DNA of 64,000 bases from Nelumbo lutea (taxonomy: Eukaryota > Streptophyta > Magnoliopsida > Proteales > Nelumbonaceae): contig JAKGHH010000003.1 of assembly GCA_022828595.1 (NCBI GenBank), positions 19,778,934 to 19,842,933 of the forward strand. The letters run 5' to 3'. The position numbers and the translations under genes are program-made. Below the pieces are notes generated by a model. The model was given only the letters and a program-made list of their open reading frames with translations. It did no database searches and was not told the origin of the DNA. Of the stretch, positions 1-11,200 are shown piece by piece. How positions within the stretch are numbered: the stretch's first letter is position 1; each line of letters opens with the position of its first letter.

Positions 1-1
1 G

Positions 2-820
2 AAGTTCTGGTTATTTCAAGAGAAGTATATTGAGAAAATACTTCAGCGGTTTCATATGGATAAGGCTAAAGTGGTAAGTACACCTCTTGCTTTACACTTT
101 AAGCTTAGTACTAGACAAACTCCTTTTAGTGATAAAGAAAAAGGAGAAATGCAACGTATTCCTTATGCATCTGCAGTAGAAAGTTTAATGCATGCAATGG
201 TTTGCACAATGCCTGATATAGCTCATGCAGTTGGTGTTGTCAGTCGTTTTCTATCCAATCCAGGTAGAGAACATTGGACTGCTGTGAAGTGGATATTGAG
301 ATATCTCTGGGGTATTTCTAGTTAAAAACTCTTTTTTGGAATTGGGAAACTTATTCTTTGTAGTTTTACAGATTCAGACATGGCTGGGGATGTTGATTCT
401 AGAAAGTCTACTTCTGGTTATTTGATTACCTTTGCAAGGGGAGCTGTGGCCTGGCAGTCTAGGTTGCAGAAGTGTGTTGCATTGTCTACGACTGAAGCTG
501 AGTTCATCGCTATTACTGAAGCATGTAAGGAGTTGCTGTGGATGAAAAAGTTTGTGCATGAACTTGGTTTCACTCAAAAGATGTATGTTTTATATTGTGA
601 TAGTCAGAGTGCTATTCATCTTGGTAAGAATCCAACATTTCATAATAGATCGAAGCATATTGTTGTAAGATATCATTGGATTCGAGATGTTTTGAACTCC
701 AAGTTGATTGAACTTGAAAAGATTCACACTAACAAAAATGCTGCTGACATGATGACAAAAGTGGTGCCTCGAGAGAAGCTTGAACTGTGTGCCGGAGCAG
801 CCGGCCTTAAATTTGCATAG
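2..820 (+). pseudogene. Ty1/copia pol 3' end (end of RT and RNase H)
   Basis: This is the C-terminal part of a copia polyprotein, cut by the window edge. The frame opens at base 2 with QEKYIEKILQRFHMDKAK, the usual end of the copia reverse transcriptase. It then shows the RNase H hallmarks DSDMAGDVDSRKSTSGY, STTEAEFIA and a late SKHI..RYHWIRD segment. A single in-frame TAA at 323-325 breaks the frame; the same frame reopens at once and runs to a natural TAG at 818-820. A polypurine tract and an LTR follow directly, so this is the 3' end of an inserted element and not a host gene. The nonsense codon makes this copy non-functional. Confidence 0.9.
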
Positions 821-855
821 TTGTCTTTTTTGAAGTGTCTCCCTTCTCTCATGGG

Positions 856-870
856 CTGGAGGGGGAGAAT
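856..870 (+). other. Polypurine tract of the copia element
   Basis: The purine-rich run CTGGAGGGGGAGAAT lies between the end of pol and the TG that opens the LTR at 871. This is the expected position of the plus-strand priming site of an LTR retrotransposon. Confidence 0.75.
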
Positions 871-1694
871 TGTTGGGCCCAGCCCATTATGGGATATTGA
901 CCCATATTATAGCCCACTCTCCTTCAGCCAACTGTTTTTTTTTTTTTTTTAAAGAAAAGAAAAACAAAAACTAGGGTTAGATTTTCTTTTGCACGCGGCG
1001 TGTTGAAGAGAGAGAGGAAAAGAGAGAAATCGAAATACTGTGCAGATTTCTCAGTGCGCAGCATTCATCAAACAGCCGGAACTTTTCGATCCATTGTCTG
1101 ATCGAGCAAAAATTTGGACAGTAAGTGGATAACTCATTTTTCTTCATTCTGAACGGTCGGATCTTTGATTGGAGATCTGAATCATCGGTTATTTGAGGTC
1201 GAACAGAAGCAACTCGTAGTTGTTCGGGAAAAGAAAACATTTCGCGGCAGTCTTCATCAATTATTCTGATCAAGGGTCATTTGTAGTTCGATTTGGCTGA
1301 AATTTGGTGGGATTGTTCGAAACTCACAGACCTACGATCGGAACGGTGGAGAGATGATTTGGAGTAGTGAAGGTCTCCATGTTGTGGCCTGAACAGTAGC
1401 CGCGTTTGTGAGTTTTTCTGATTGTTATTTTCACCGCTTTTGGTATTATCGTTTGTATGTTTGAGAATCTGCATTTGCTCTAAGTTTATGAGCATATTGT
1501 GGTGTTTGAGTTGCTGTAATTGTTATCTCAAGTTATTAGTAGAGATTTTTGGTTGGGTCTCTTTGGCCCCGTGGTTTTTACCCTTCACATTGGAGGGGTT
1601 TTCCACGTTAAATATCGTGTGTGTCTCTCTTTGCTTGGCTTATGATTGTTTTTATTGATATATTGTTTAGAATTGTGATAGCTGAATATCTACA
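871..1694 (+). repeat. 3' LTR of the copia element (3' end uncertain)
   Basis: The LTR begins TGTTGGGCCCAGCCC directly after the polypurine tract. It contains a T-rich stretch, a CT/GA-rich leader-like region and, near the end, the segment GGGGTTTTCCACGTTAAAT, which is common near the ends of copia LTRs. I place the end at TCTACA near 1694, but only the start is firm: the 5' LTR lies outside the window, so neither the length nor the target duplication can be confirmed. Confidence 0.6.
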
Positions 1695-1755
1695 AGTTTT
1701 TATATTTGGGAGAGAAATAGTTTGTGGATAAACTTAGTTTATTCTACTATGCTTT

Positions 1756-2160
1756 TTAACTTTTACTAAAATCATATGGCGTGATATATTTTTTAAATCC
1801 TAAATGCTTAAATTTCTCAAATGCTTTCTCAATATAATGTGATTGGCTTAATGCATAACCCCTATTATGCTTTTTAACTTTTATTCCCAAGATGATATTT
1901 ATTTCTCCTAAATCTTTCATCTTGAAGACAGAGGATAAATAATTTTTAGTTTTATTTTTGCCAATCATATTTGTATCCATAATAAGCATATCATTAATAT
2001 AAAGAAACACTATTACTTCATAATTTTTAGTAAATTTAGAGTAGATACATCTATCAGTACTATTATGTTTAAAATCAAAAGCTAGGATATAAGAATCAAA
2101 TTTCTCATGCCACTGTTTAGGTGCTTGCGCCGTACACACATGCACTTCATTGTGTCGCAA
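1756..2160 (-). pseudogene. Ty1/copia reverse transcriptase fragment
   Basis: Read on the minus strand this is a piece of a copia RT (RVT_2 family). It has KQWHEKFDSYIL, the catalytic segment FLYINDMLI (normally YVDDMLI, so the first aspartate is replaced by asparagine) and MKDLGEINIILGIKV followed by SQSHYIEKAFEKF. The first ten residues before the homology do not resemble RT and mark a truncation or junction. It is a separate relic, opposite in orientation to the copia 3' end at 1-1.7 kb. Confidence 0.8.
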
Positions 2161-2348
2161 AGTGCGCCTCTAAAGCGTCTTATTGTGCCACACACATGCG
2201 CACATGTGTACGCGTGCATTGCGCGGTATCAAATCTCCATACTCTTTTATACTAAATATTATAAATTTGGGTTTTTGTAAGAGAAAAACTGATTTTTAAA
2301 TTATATAAATGCAATTTCTCATATAACTACCAATCAAATCCATTGAAT

Positions 2349-2774
2349 TTAATCTATTATGAGATTAAAATCAAAAGTGACATTCAAATACGCGAAAGGT
2401 AGTCCCAAAAGATGAACCCAAAGATCTGCATAATCGAAAGTGTGCTGATCAGGTTGTTTGTCCACCTCACCTTTCTGCATGAGGATTAAATCCTCCTCAA
2501 AAAACCAGGGACCATTATTATCCCATACTTTATCCCGTTCATAGCTACTGGGAAATTTGATCAGATAAGAAGTAGTTGTAAACTCAGAAATACGATTCCC
2601 ATCAATCTTCCAAACTTTGGAAATCATTTCTTTAAAACCTGCAAATTTGACTGGTCTATCAGTAAAAACACGACATATCAAAGTACGAGTCCACTCAGAA
2701 GTAACCTCTACAGGATTGAACGTAGATGGGAGGAGCAATTGAAAGAGTTCGGCAAGAACAATATCATCTGCCAT
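2349..2774 (-). pseudogene. DUF4283 domain fragment (retroelement ORF1-type)
   Basis: This minus-strand frame of 141 codons matches the DUF4283 pattern that usually precedes a zinc knuckle in plant LINE-type ORFs. Visible elements are ICRVFTDRPVKFAGFKEMIS, VWDNNGPWFFEEDLILMQK and DYADLWVHLLGLPFAYLN. It stops soon after this domain, without the zinc knuckle, and no endonuclease or RT follows in the same frame. I read it as a truncated transposon-derived ORF. A domesticated single-domain gene is possible but nothing supports it. Confidence 0.65.
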
Positions 2775-4140
2775 TGGGAAGAGGAGGTTGATGAAAAGTC
2801 AAGAAACCTTTACAGGAGAGAAACCCGAACTTATTTTTATTGCCTTATTGGTGTGTGAATAGAAAAGCAAGTTAAAAAAAAAAAAAAAACAAAGAAAAGC
2901 GAGTAGAAAAGTAAGTTGGCTACTTGGCTATTTAAAACAGATCCAGGTCCAAGGGTGTATGTATACCTGCGACGTAAGACCCTCCTAAGAAACCACACGA
3001 TTGAATGATGCGTTTCTTCTCCTTTCTCTGTTCAAATTTCAAAGTTCAAAATTCAACAAACCAACCAAAACATTCCAATCCGACGAACGTACGAAGCTCG
3101 TCACTTTCTAGAGATCACTTTGGCTGTTGGCTGTTGGGAAGAAACAGTCCAGCCTGGGCTGTTTTTGGGAGCCTCTGGAGTCTGGACATGGCATTTTAGC
3201 TAATTTAGGTTCTTATTTATTTATTTTAACTAAAAAATATTATTTTACCCACACTCATCATTATGAGATGTCAGGGTGCCAAAACAGCGCAGGCTTTTAA
3301 AGCAGCCAAAGTTTGTAGCACTTTCTATAAGTCCATCTGTGCAAAAGGAAAAGGGCAGTCCGAAAATTCATCATAGCTATCCTACGCCGTCCGATCAAAG
3401 ACTCGTCTGAAAGAGTCGTGATTTAATGAGGGAGGTCTCCCTGTCCCATGAGATGAGGCTGAGGGTGCGTGTTAGTCCGGCCCTGTCAGGACAAGTGGCA
3501 TGATCTACCGGATTATTATTTTATTCCAATCTTAAGTTTGCCAAATGTCTCTCAAGTTGACCGTTTAAATTCTCAATTAAGACGATCTCGCCAAAAGTAT
3601 TAATTGATTCTAGGGGCTATTTGCATTTTGGAGTGTTTAATCAGGGAAGTTTTGTAGTGTGTAGGATCCACATGGATTCCACTTACACCCTCATCTCCCT
3701 ACTCCCTATCTGCTAACAAGATACATCTTTGTTAATAGACGGCTAAGATTATCTGAATCTAAATGCGATCTGGGGAGAATCTAATGGATACCTAGTTGGG
3801 ATAATGTCATTGTCAGAGGTCTAATCATGTTACGAAGCTGACGGCTCAAGTTTGTAGGTTAAATTAATATCTTCTACGTCGTTGATTTAAGTTCAAAGGT
3901 GTCAAGACGCTATTAGTTGGGTATTCGGTAAATGGATGGAGCCGAATCATATGGTGTTATTTTACAATGTTAATTTATATAATAAATTTTAAAAGAGTTT
4001 TTTTTTTTAATTTTTTCGATAAACATTTATTTTAAAAAGCAAGAACATTACTTGAGTGTCGACGTATAAAATGAATTCTATTTCTACCCAACACGACCCT
4101 TAAATTCCGCGCTTCTTTTCGGCGAAAAATCCAACGACCA
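2775..4140. other. Intergenic DNA upstream of the RING gene
   Basis: No convincing gene is seen. The stretch holds an A-run near 2875-2890 and AT-rich DNA around 3960-4030. The right end presumably contains the promoter of the RING-finger gene. Confidence 0.5.
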
Positions 4141-4294
4141 AGAAAGAATCGAAGCCTTCAAACAAAATTAAGAATTTTCGGTTTCCTTTCAGAGGGTGAT
4201 CGGCTGTGGCTCTCTCTGTCTCTCTCTCAATCAAGGTACCTTTCACCTTCTCCTTCTGTCTCTCTTTTTCCATGTGCTCTTGTTCTCTGCTTTT

Positions 4295-4322
4295 GTTTTG
4301 ATTTTGATTTTGATTTTGATTT
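4295..4322 (+). repeat. ATTTTG hexanucleotide repeat
   Basis: About four to five copies of TTTTGA lie in the likely first intron of the 5' untranslated region of the RING gene, just after a possible donor (CAAG|GTACC) near 4234. Confidence 0.7.
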
Positions 4323-5219
4323 CGTTTTGTTTTCGTCTACAGAAGATTCTTACGAGTTTTAAGCTCAAAAGTCTGAAATGGGTTTCTTTTATTTCATTGA
4401 TTTATGGATGTTTTTCTGTAGTTTACATGGTTTTCATTTTATTCTATTTTGTTCTTCCAATCCAATACTTCTTCATCTCCCTTAGCTAATTGTGTGAGAG
4501 TCATCAATAGATTTTGTCATGTTTATTTGTCTATATGTAAATATTTTGATTTATGGAGAAGATTCCATTCTGAAGTAAGAAGGGTAACTCCTGAGATTTC
4601 AACAAATCTAAGAAATACGGAGATTATTTTACAGTTCTGAATTCTTATTTTTATTTTTGATTATTTACATGTCTATATTGTTGTAAGCACTTAAAATATT
4701 TATTTTTGAGTTATAGAAATTGTTTATTTTATGCACATAATAACTTCCCCCCCTCCCTTTCTTTTGAAGAATGATAATTACAGATGACTGTTTTTCATAG
4801 ATTTTGATATTGAAAATTTGAGTTGTTATTTTCGAATTAGTTTTCTACAAATACATTAGTTCAATGAGCTAAAGCAGCAGCATTCTTCAGTAAGACCAAC
4901 CTTCTCTGTTTCTAATATCTATTCTTCTGGGATTTTCTCTCACTGACAGGTGAAGAAAAATCTTCGATTTGTTATCGGTATTTGGCTTCCAAGAGTTACT
5001 GATTTTCCAAAGGGATTCTGCTTGCTTTCTTTCTTGTTAGAGGAGAGAGGGTACTGGCTCGTGGAGAACTCATTTTCTGCGAGCTTGGCGTCCTCTCTCA
5101 CACTACATTATTGTAATATTCTTGTTTCAAAGAAGTTTTTTCTTTGATGGGAGTTTTGTGAATGAGATTGAAGAGTTATCTTGGAGGCTATGAGGTGAAT
5201 AAGAAATTGAAACTGCATC

Positions 5220-8200
5220 ATGGGTGCTGTATGTTGCTGCTTGCGTGTCGATGACTTTGAAGAATATGTAAATCCGAACAGTTCAATTTATAGAAATTGT
5301 ATCTGCCTCAGATGCTTTGTTCAGAACATCTTAAATGCGGTATGCTTTGCAGATTTTAGTTTTCTATTTTTCTTTTCATCTTATTGGTCAATACTCTTAG
5401 TTTTTTTTTTTTAAATTGTTTTCACGAATAACTTAATCTCTAAATGTATGCTGTTGGTGTCCACCAGCGGGTTGGTAAGGTCTCGTAAAGGAGACTTGGG
5501 ATCAAATCCCACCTGCACCTGGGTTGGGGATCAACCCCCGGTTGTGTAGCCCTTCAAAAGAAAAAAAAAGAAATCTCTAAATGTATGCTAGCTTCAGAGT
5601 TGCACATTTAGATAGGATGGAGATTATCATAAGAAGCAAGAAAGAGAGAATTTCATATGTAACTCAATAATGAATGAGTGCTAAGATATTCTACTGCCTG
5701 GGAATATATAACTTTGTATCCTGAATTCTTAATTTTTGGATATTTTGGGGATTCAGAGCCTACAGATTCTGTTTTAGGTTAGTTGGAAATTAGGGGAACC
5801 CTCTAGCTGTTCTTGGCCTGATTGGAGGTATTGATAGTTTATGGGCTATTATGCCTTCTAAAATATAAATTGCATTATAACCTCTGTGATCATTTGTAAT
5901 CCATGGAAGTTATAGATGGAGAGGGAGGAAATGATTGCCAAGGAGTGGATAAAGGTGTTGGAACATTACCCTAATTACAAATTTGGCATTTTTATGAAAA
6001 AGAAAAGGAAGCTTTACTGCATCTACTATGGTCTTCTCAGAATTTCTTTCAGAATTACAGATAAAGGGGGAACAGATTTTCTTGTGGAACTATTTTGTTT
6101 TTTTTTTTTTTATCATTGGTGGAACTACTATTTTGGCTTTGTTCAATTAAAAACCTGATTATGGGCGAGTCTTGGATTGATCTTGACATGGACACTTACA
6201 ATATTAAAGTTTTAGACTTTCTTCATATTATACACTCAAAAAACAAGGCTTAAAATGTATCCTTCTTTCATGCTTTTATTTCTCCTGAAATATACTTCAG
6301 TGTCATGTATGGATTCCATGATTTCCTTTTCTAAATTTTATTTTTATCATCGTTTATGCTTGTCTTCATGAAGTGAGTGAAAGAAGTTGTTTTGTGTTTA
6401 GATTTGAAGTGGAAGTAAGAATAAGACATAAGGCATAAGGAATAAGAAATAAGAAAGAATAGATATATGAAATAACTTTTATAAGGAAAAAGAATCACCT
6501 AGGTACACGTGCTGCCTCCTTTTCTTACTTATAAAATCCCATTGTCCCAAAATGAGGAAATGCCAAAATATCTTACACAATTTTCATAAGAATCATTTGA
6601 ACTAGTGGTTGAAATACGCCAAAAGTGCTGGAAATCCTATTGTTTTTGAGTTTGAATGTGTTAAGACCCAAGTAGCAGCAGACCCAGAAGGAAGGATCCA
6701 GGCCCACTACACTCGAAGCCCAACTTAGGCCTCTCCAGAGTTCACGCGCACCACGCCTCCTCTGCGGTTCGTGTATTCACGTCATCCACGTCAGGAGGAA
6801 TGAGTGGGTTGTTAGTTATTCAGAGGACGTGCTCCATGATAAATATCTGTATGAGCTCTTGAGAGCAACAGAACATAATAGAATAAACGTCTTTTCTTAA
6901 TCTCTCTCCTCTCCTCCTTCTCTCTCTTCTCCTATCTTCTCAATTCAGGAGGGTGAGCTCCCTCGAAACAGCTCCAGTTCTCTCTGTTCCGTTTTGGTTC
7001 TATCAGAGTGCTTTGACATTAAATTTCATTTCAGAACAGAAGAATTCTAATTCATCTTTTAAGGACCCAGAGTTATTGTTCCTAGAATGTAGGGAACCTG
7101 GAAGAAACCAACCTTTTACATGACATTCAATGGTTTAGAATTGTCTTGCAGTTCTGGATAAATTATGTAGAACATATGAGGTTGGATGATCAAGTTAGCT
7201 TAGCCAAGGTTTTCCGAGGAAAAAAAATGCTAATCCTAGTTTGTAGGGTCAAGCCTCTATAATCCTAATGAAACTTGTTTTCATGTAATAATTCTACCAT
7301 GAAATTAATATTTGCCAATCCAGTTATAAGGAATGCTAGAATGCTTAGATATCCACTCAAATTCAACTTCTTTATCTTGCCATCTCTATGCAGTACACAG
7401 CATTATTCCGAAGAGGGGAAGTGCATGCGCTGCCTTCATCAATTCAAGAGGCTGCATCTCTGACATCTCCAGCATCCCTTGACAGTTCTCTATCTGATAT
7501 ATACCGTTCCCCTCCAAGGCCCTTGCCTTATGATGCGGATCCGAGATGCTTCCGTTCACAGCGAGATGGATTGGTCTCCAGACATGAGAAGGGATCGAGT
7601 CATTTGCACGAGGAATCTGAACAACTTAGAAGAACTGATGTTCATGCAGGTCTAGAAACACCAGCAATTGCAGACAAATGGAATGTCTCTGGTTATGGGA
7701 GGGTATCAAAGGAATGTAGTTCAGAGTCCTCAGTGAAGCACCCATTGGTAAAATTGACAAGTGGAACTGGATATGTTTATTCGTCATCAGAAGACGAGGA
7801 TGTCTGCCCAACGTGTCTTGAGGGTACAACTGCTAAGATCTCCTGTTCTTTCTTTCCTTTTTTTTTTTTTTTCTCCCGCTTTCCTTTTATAAGGATGGGG
7901 TGACTCAGATATAATTCATTTGCTAATTTTACATCATATCCATGTTTGCCCATGGAAGACAACATTAGTGTTCTTTAGGTTAAATTTTTGTTCCCCTTGG
8001 TTATTTACTTGTGTTTTGATTTGCAGAATACACTCCAGAAAACCCCAAGATAATTACCCAATGCTCTCACCATTTTCACCTTGGTTGTATATATGAGTGG
8101 ATGGAGAGAAGCGAAAATTGTCCAGTCTGTGGCAAGGTAACATGTTTACTTCTTATGAACTTCTTTTATCATTTCTGCACAATGACTCTTATCACCTGAA

Positions 8201-11200
8201 GTTTTATGTGGCTTTCTTTGTATTTATATTTGCCAAAATAATGCTATGTTTTTTTTTTTGACAAATTAAAATAATGCTATGTTCAAACTAAAAATTTTGG
8301 CCTGGTCACTTTGTGAGCAATAGCAAAGCTTTCTAGTATTAGAAGTGACTGCTATAAGCTTATGTTCAAGTCCAGTTTTGTTTTAGCTGGTTTCTTAGCT
8401 TGGGAAATTTTGGCAAGTCATTTTACCATGAGTCTGCAGGGAGGCATAATGTAATTGTTGTATGTTATGTTGCATGAATTTAACTCTGGTGCTGTGTAGG
8501 GGTGCAATTAAGGTTGGCCCGAGTTTGCATTTTACACTGCTTTTGGCTCAGCCTTTGGGCCAGGCCCATTCAAATTTTGACAAAAGTCCAACCCAAACCA
8601 TTCAAGTTGCACCCCTAGTACTGTGATTCTAAATGTTGCTACATCGTGTCCAAAACGTTGAGCCTAGATATGTGATGTATAAAGGATAATACTAACTGGA
8701 TGATCTTTAAAAGACCTCTATCCTTTTGGAAGAGTTAGTAGTTGCACTTGCATTTGTTGGTGTTAGTGGTACAAATTGACTAGTGTAAGGAGTTATTTTC
8801 TTAATCATTTCAGGAAAATAGAAATTCTAAATGCGGTTATTTTGATCACTCACATTTTAACAGATAAATAAATTATATGGCAGAGGATTGCAACTAGCTA
8901 CTAGGGAGATGTAGCACTAAGTAATATAGAAAATGAATGGAAAGTCAGAAACTGGAGTATAAAAGGTGCACATGGGTGATAGATCATGCAAACATGGATT
9001 CCACTAAACAGATTAAATAATAAATATACTTCTTTTATGTTACTGAGGTGTTGATATGGGCTATTTGAGAATACTGAATTATTGATTCACTCAAAAAGTC
9101 AGCGTCCAGGAGAAGATTGAGGTAGCTGCTTATATTCAAGCTCGGACAATATTTAATGTGTTTAAAAGGTCCAAACAAGTCATTCATGTAAAATTTAAAC
9201 TACATTAACTTTTGGACATAAGAATTTCACTATTTCAGGAACAACAATTATTTGGAAACAAACTCTTTTGGAGACAACTACTCTCTCAGATTTGATATAG
9301 AATGAATATAACGCCCTTGAAATGTGTATCCAACAAATATTAGAGATGGATAGTGCATCTCTTATGGGTTAGCTGTAGGTATCATAGTCTGTAAGCTCCA
9401 CATTCTCACACCCTTGTATGGTTTGGCTTGTAGCACTCTGTTCTAACCTTCTTCTTAGAAGAGATTTTGCATATAAAACAAAAAGTACATACAGAGTTCT
9501 TTTTTTTTTTTTGTGGTGTTGCTGGCAGAGCCATGCATGAGAAGTTTACCTCATGACTCTTTCTCTCATGCCCAAACATACAAAACCCTACAGCTTTTCA
9601 TTAGTCTCCTATCAATAGTTTCATTTCTTCTACAATAGGTTAGCATAGATTCTCTGTTCTGGGTATCTGGGTATATGGAAGAATATGCTAGAAAGGAAAA
9701 AACAAAATCTGAAATGGCCCTTTTCAAGAAGATAAGGCCTTTGCCCGGATTTTGTTCTAGTGAGTGCTTTTGCAGCTTTTGAAAAGAGAAACACTTCCCC
9801 TTCATTAAACAGTGGCAATTTGATTTTAGAAGCAAGATCAATAATATGATGCTAATTTTAAGTTCACTTTGATTCTTGACTATTAGACCCCCAGCTTGTC
9901 TATGTAATGACAGTACAGCCCCCTTCTATTTTATTGGGCCTGTTTGCTCTACAAGGAAACAGATGTTTTCACTCTCCTAGCCATCTTATCCACAAGAAAG
10001 CAGATATGCATCACAGCATCACTTTTCCATAAGGAAACATTTCTTAAAAGAACTTGGGATGGTAGTTGTTAATAAATGGTTTGGCAAAAGTTTTAATGCT
10101 GGCTGTTAACCAGAGATAACCGTCCTTCCTTATTAGGACCTGTGACTGTTATTGTAAAAAAGCTTAACATTGCCAGGAAGATCAACATGGAAATTGTGTT
10201 TTTATGAGACACATAATGAAACTTTGGGCAAGAGAAGTTGAACACGGGTTATGACATGAACTAATTATGTCAAATAACCGATTTGGTTTTATGCCAAAGA
10301 GATCAACTATGAAAGCTATCATTTTATCGAGTGACTAATAGAAAAGTTTTGGACTAGGAAAAGCGATATTCAAATGGAAGAGTACCAAATAGTTATCTTA
10401 ACCTAATTAAGGACACGAATGTGGTGCAATAACTGGTATTTAAACACAAGATGGAGAGACATTGCAGTTTCTGGTTAAAATGGCACTTCACCAAGACTAG
10501 CACTTGGCCCTTATTCGTTACCACTAGTCATGGATAAATTGACTAACGCTAAGTTTGGGAGTGCTTATTTGAAAAGTAAATTTAATAAGTGCTTAAAAAC
10601 AAGTGCTTATTCTAATAAGCATTTATGAGTATTTGGTGAAAAAGCACTTATTTTAAATAGGGGTAATATGGGTATTTTTAAATGATGTGGCGGGCCAAGA
10701 TAGGCCATAAAGGAAATAAGAACTTATTGAATAAGCACTTAAAAATAAGCCTAAAATTCAGGCTTCTCAAATGCAAATAAGTTCTTATTGGTGTGGTCTC
10801 AGCCAAATAAGCACTTATTTTTAAGCACTCCCAAACTTAGCCTAAGCATATTAAGGAGGAGGTCCCATGGTGTATCCTGCTTGCTAATAAAATGGTACTA
10901 ATTGATGAAGTTAGAGAGGGATTAAATGTTAAGTTAGACCTATAGAGAGGTGCTCTAGAAAAAGGAACTTCAAGAAAGTAGGGCCGAAATAAAATATATT
11001 GTTGTAAATTTATTAACTATAGGATTGTGAATTGGGGTATGATTAGGATTGCAGACCAAGAGGTGCCTAAGTGTGACCTCTTTCACTTGCTTTGTTTAAT
11101 AATTCTTATGAAAGAGATTGAGGAAGATGCCACCCATAGAATTAGAGTGGGATGAATGAAATGGATAGAGATGCATATAGACTCTTGTATGAATTATGAT

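Noticed and set aside
3340..3500. Possible small RNA or regulatory block with GTCCGATC and GAGACTCGT-like words
   Set aside because: No stable inverted pairing or repeated partner could be found in the window.
5458..5530. Possible tRNA gene because of box A and box B words
   Set aside because: No cloverleaf or anticodon stem can be drawn, and an A-rich tail with target duplications shows it is a SINE.
9566..9841. Minus-strand frames of 91 and 62 codons
   Set aside because: Overlapping frames without motifs inside an intron.
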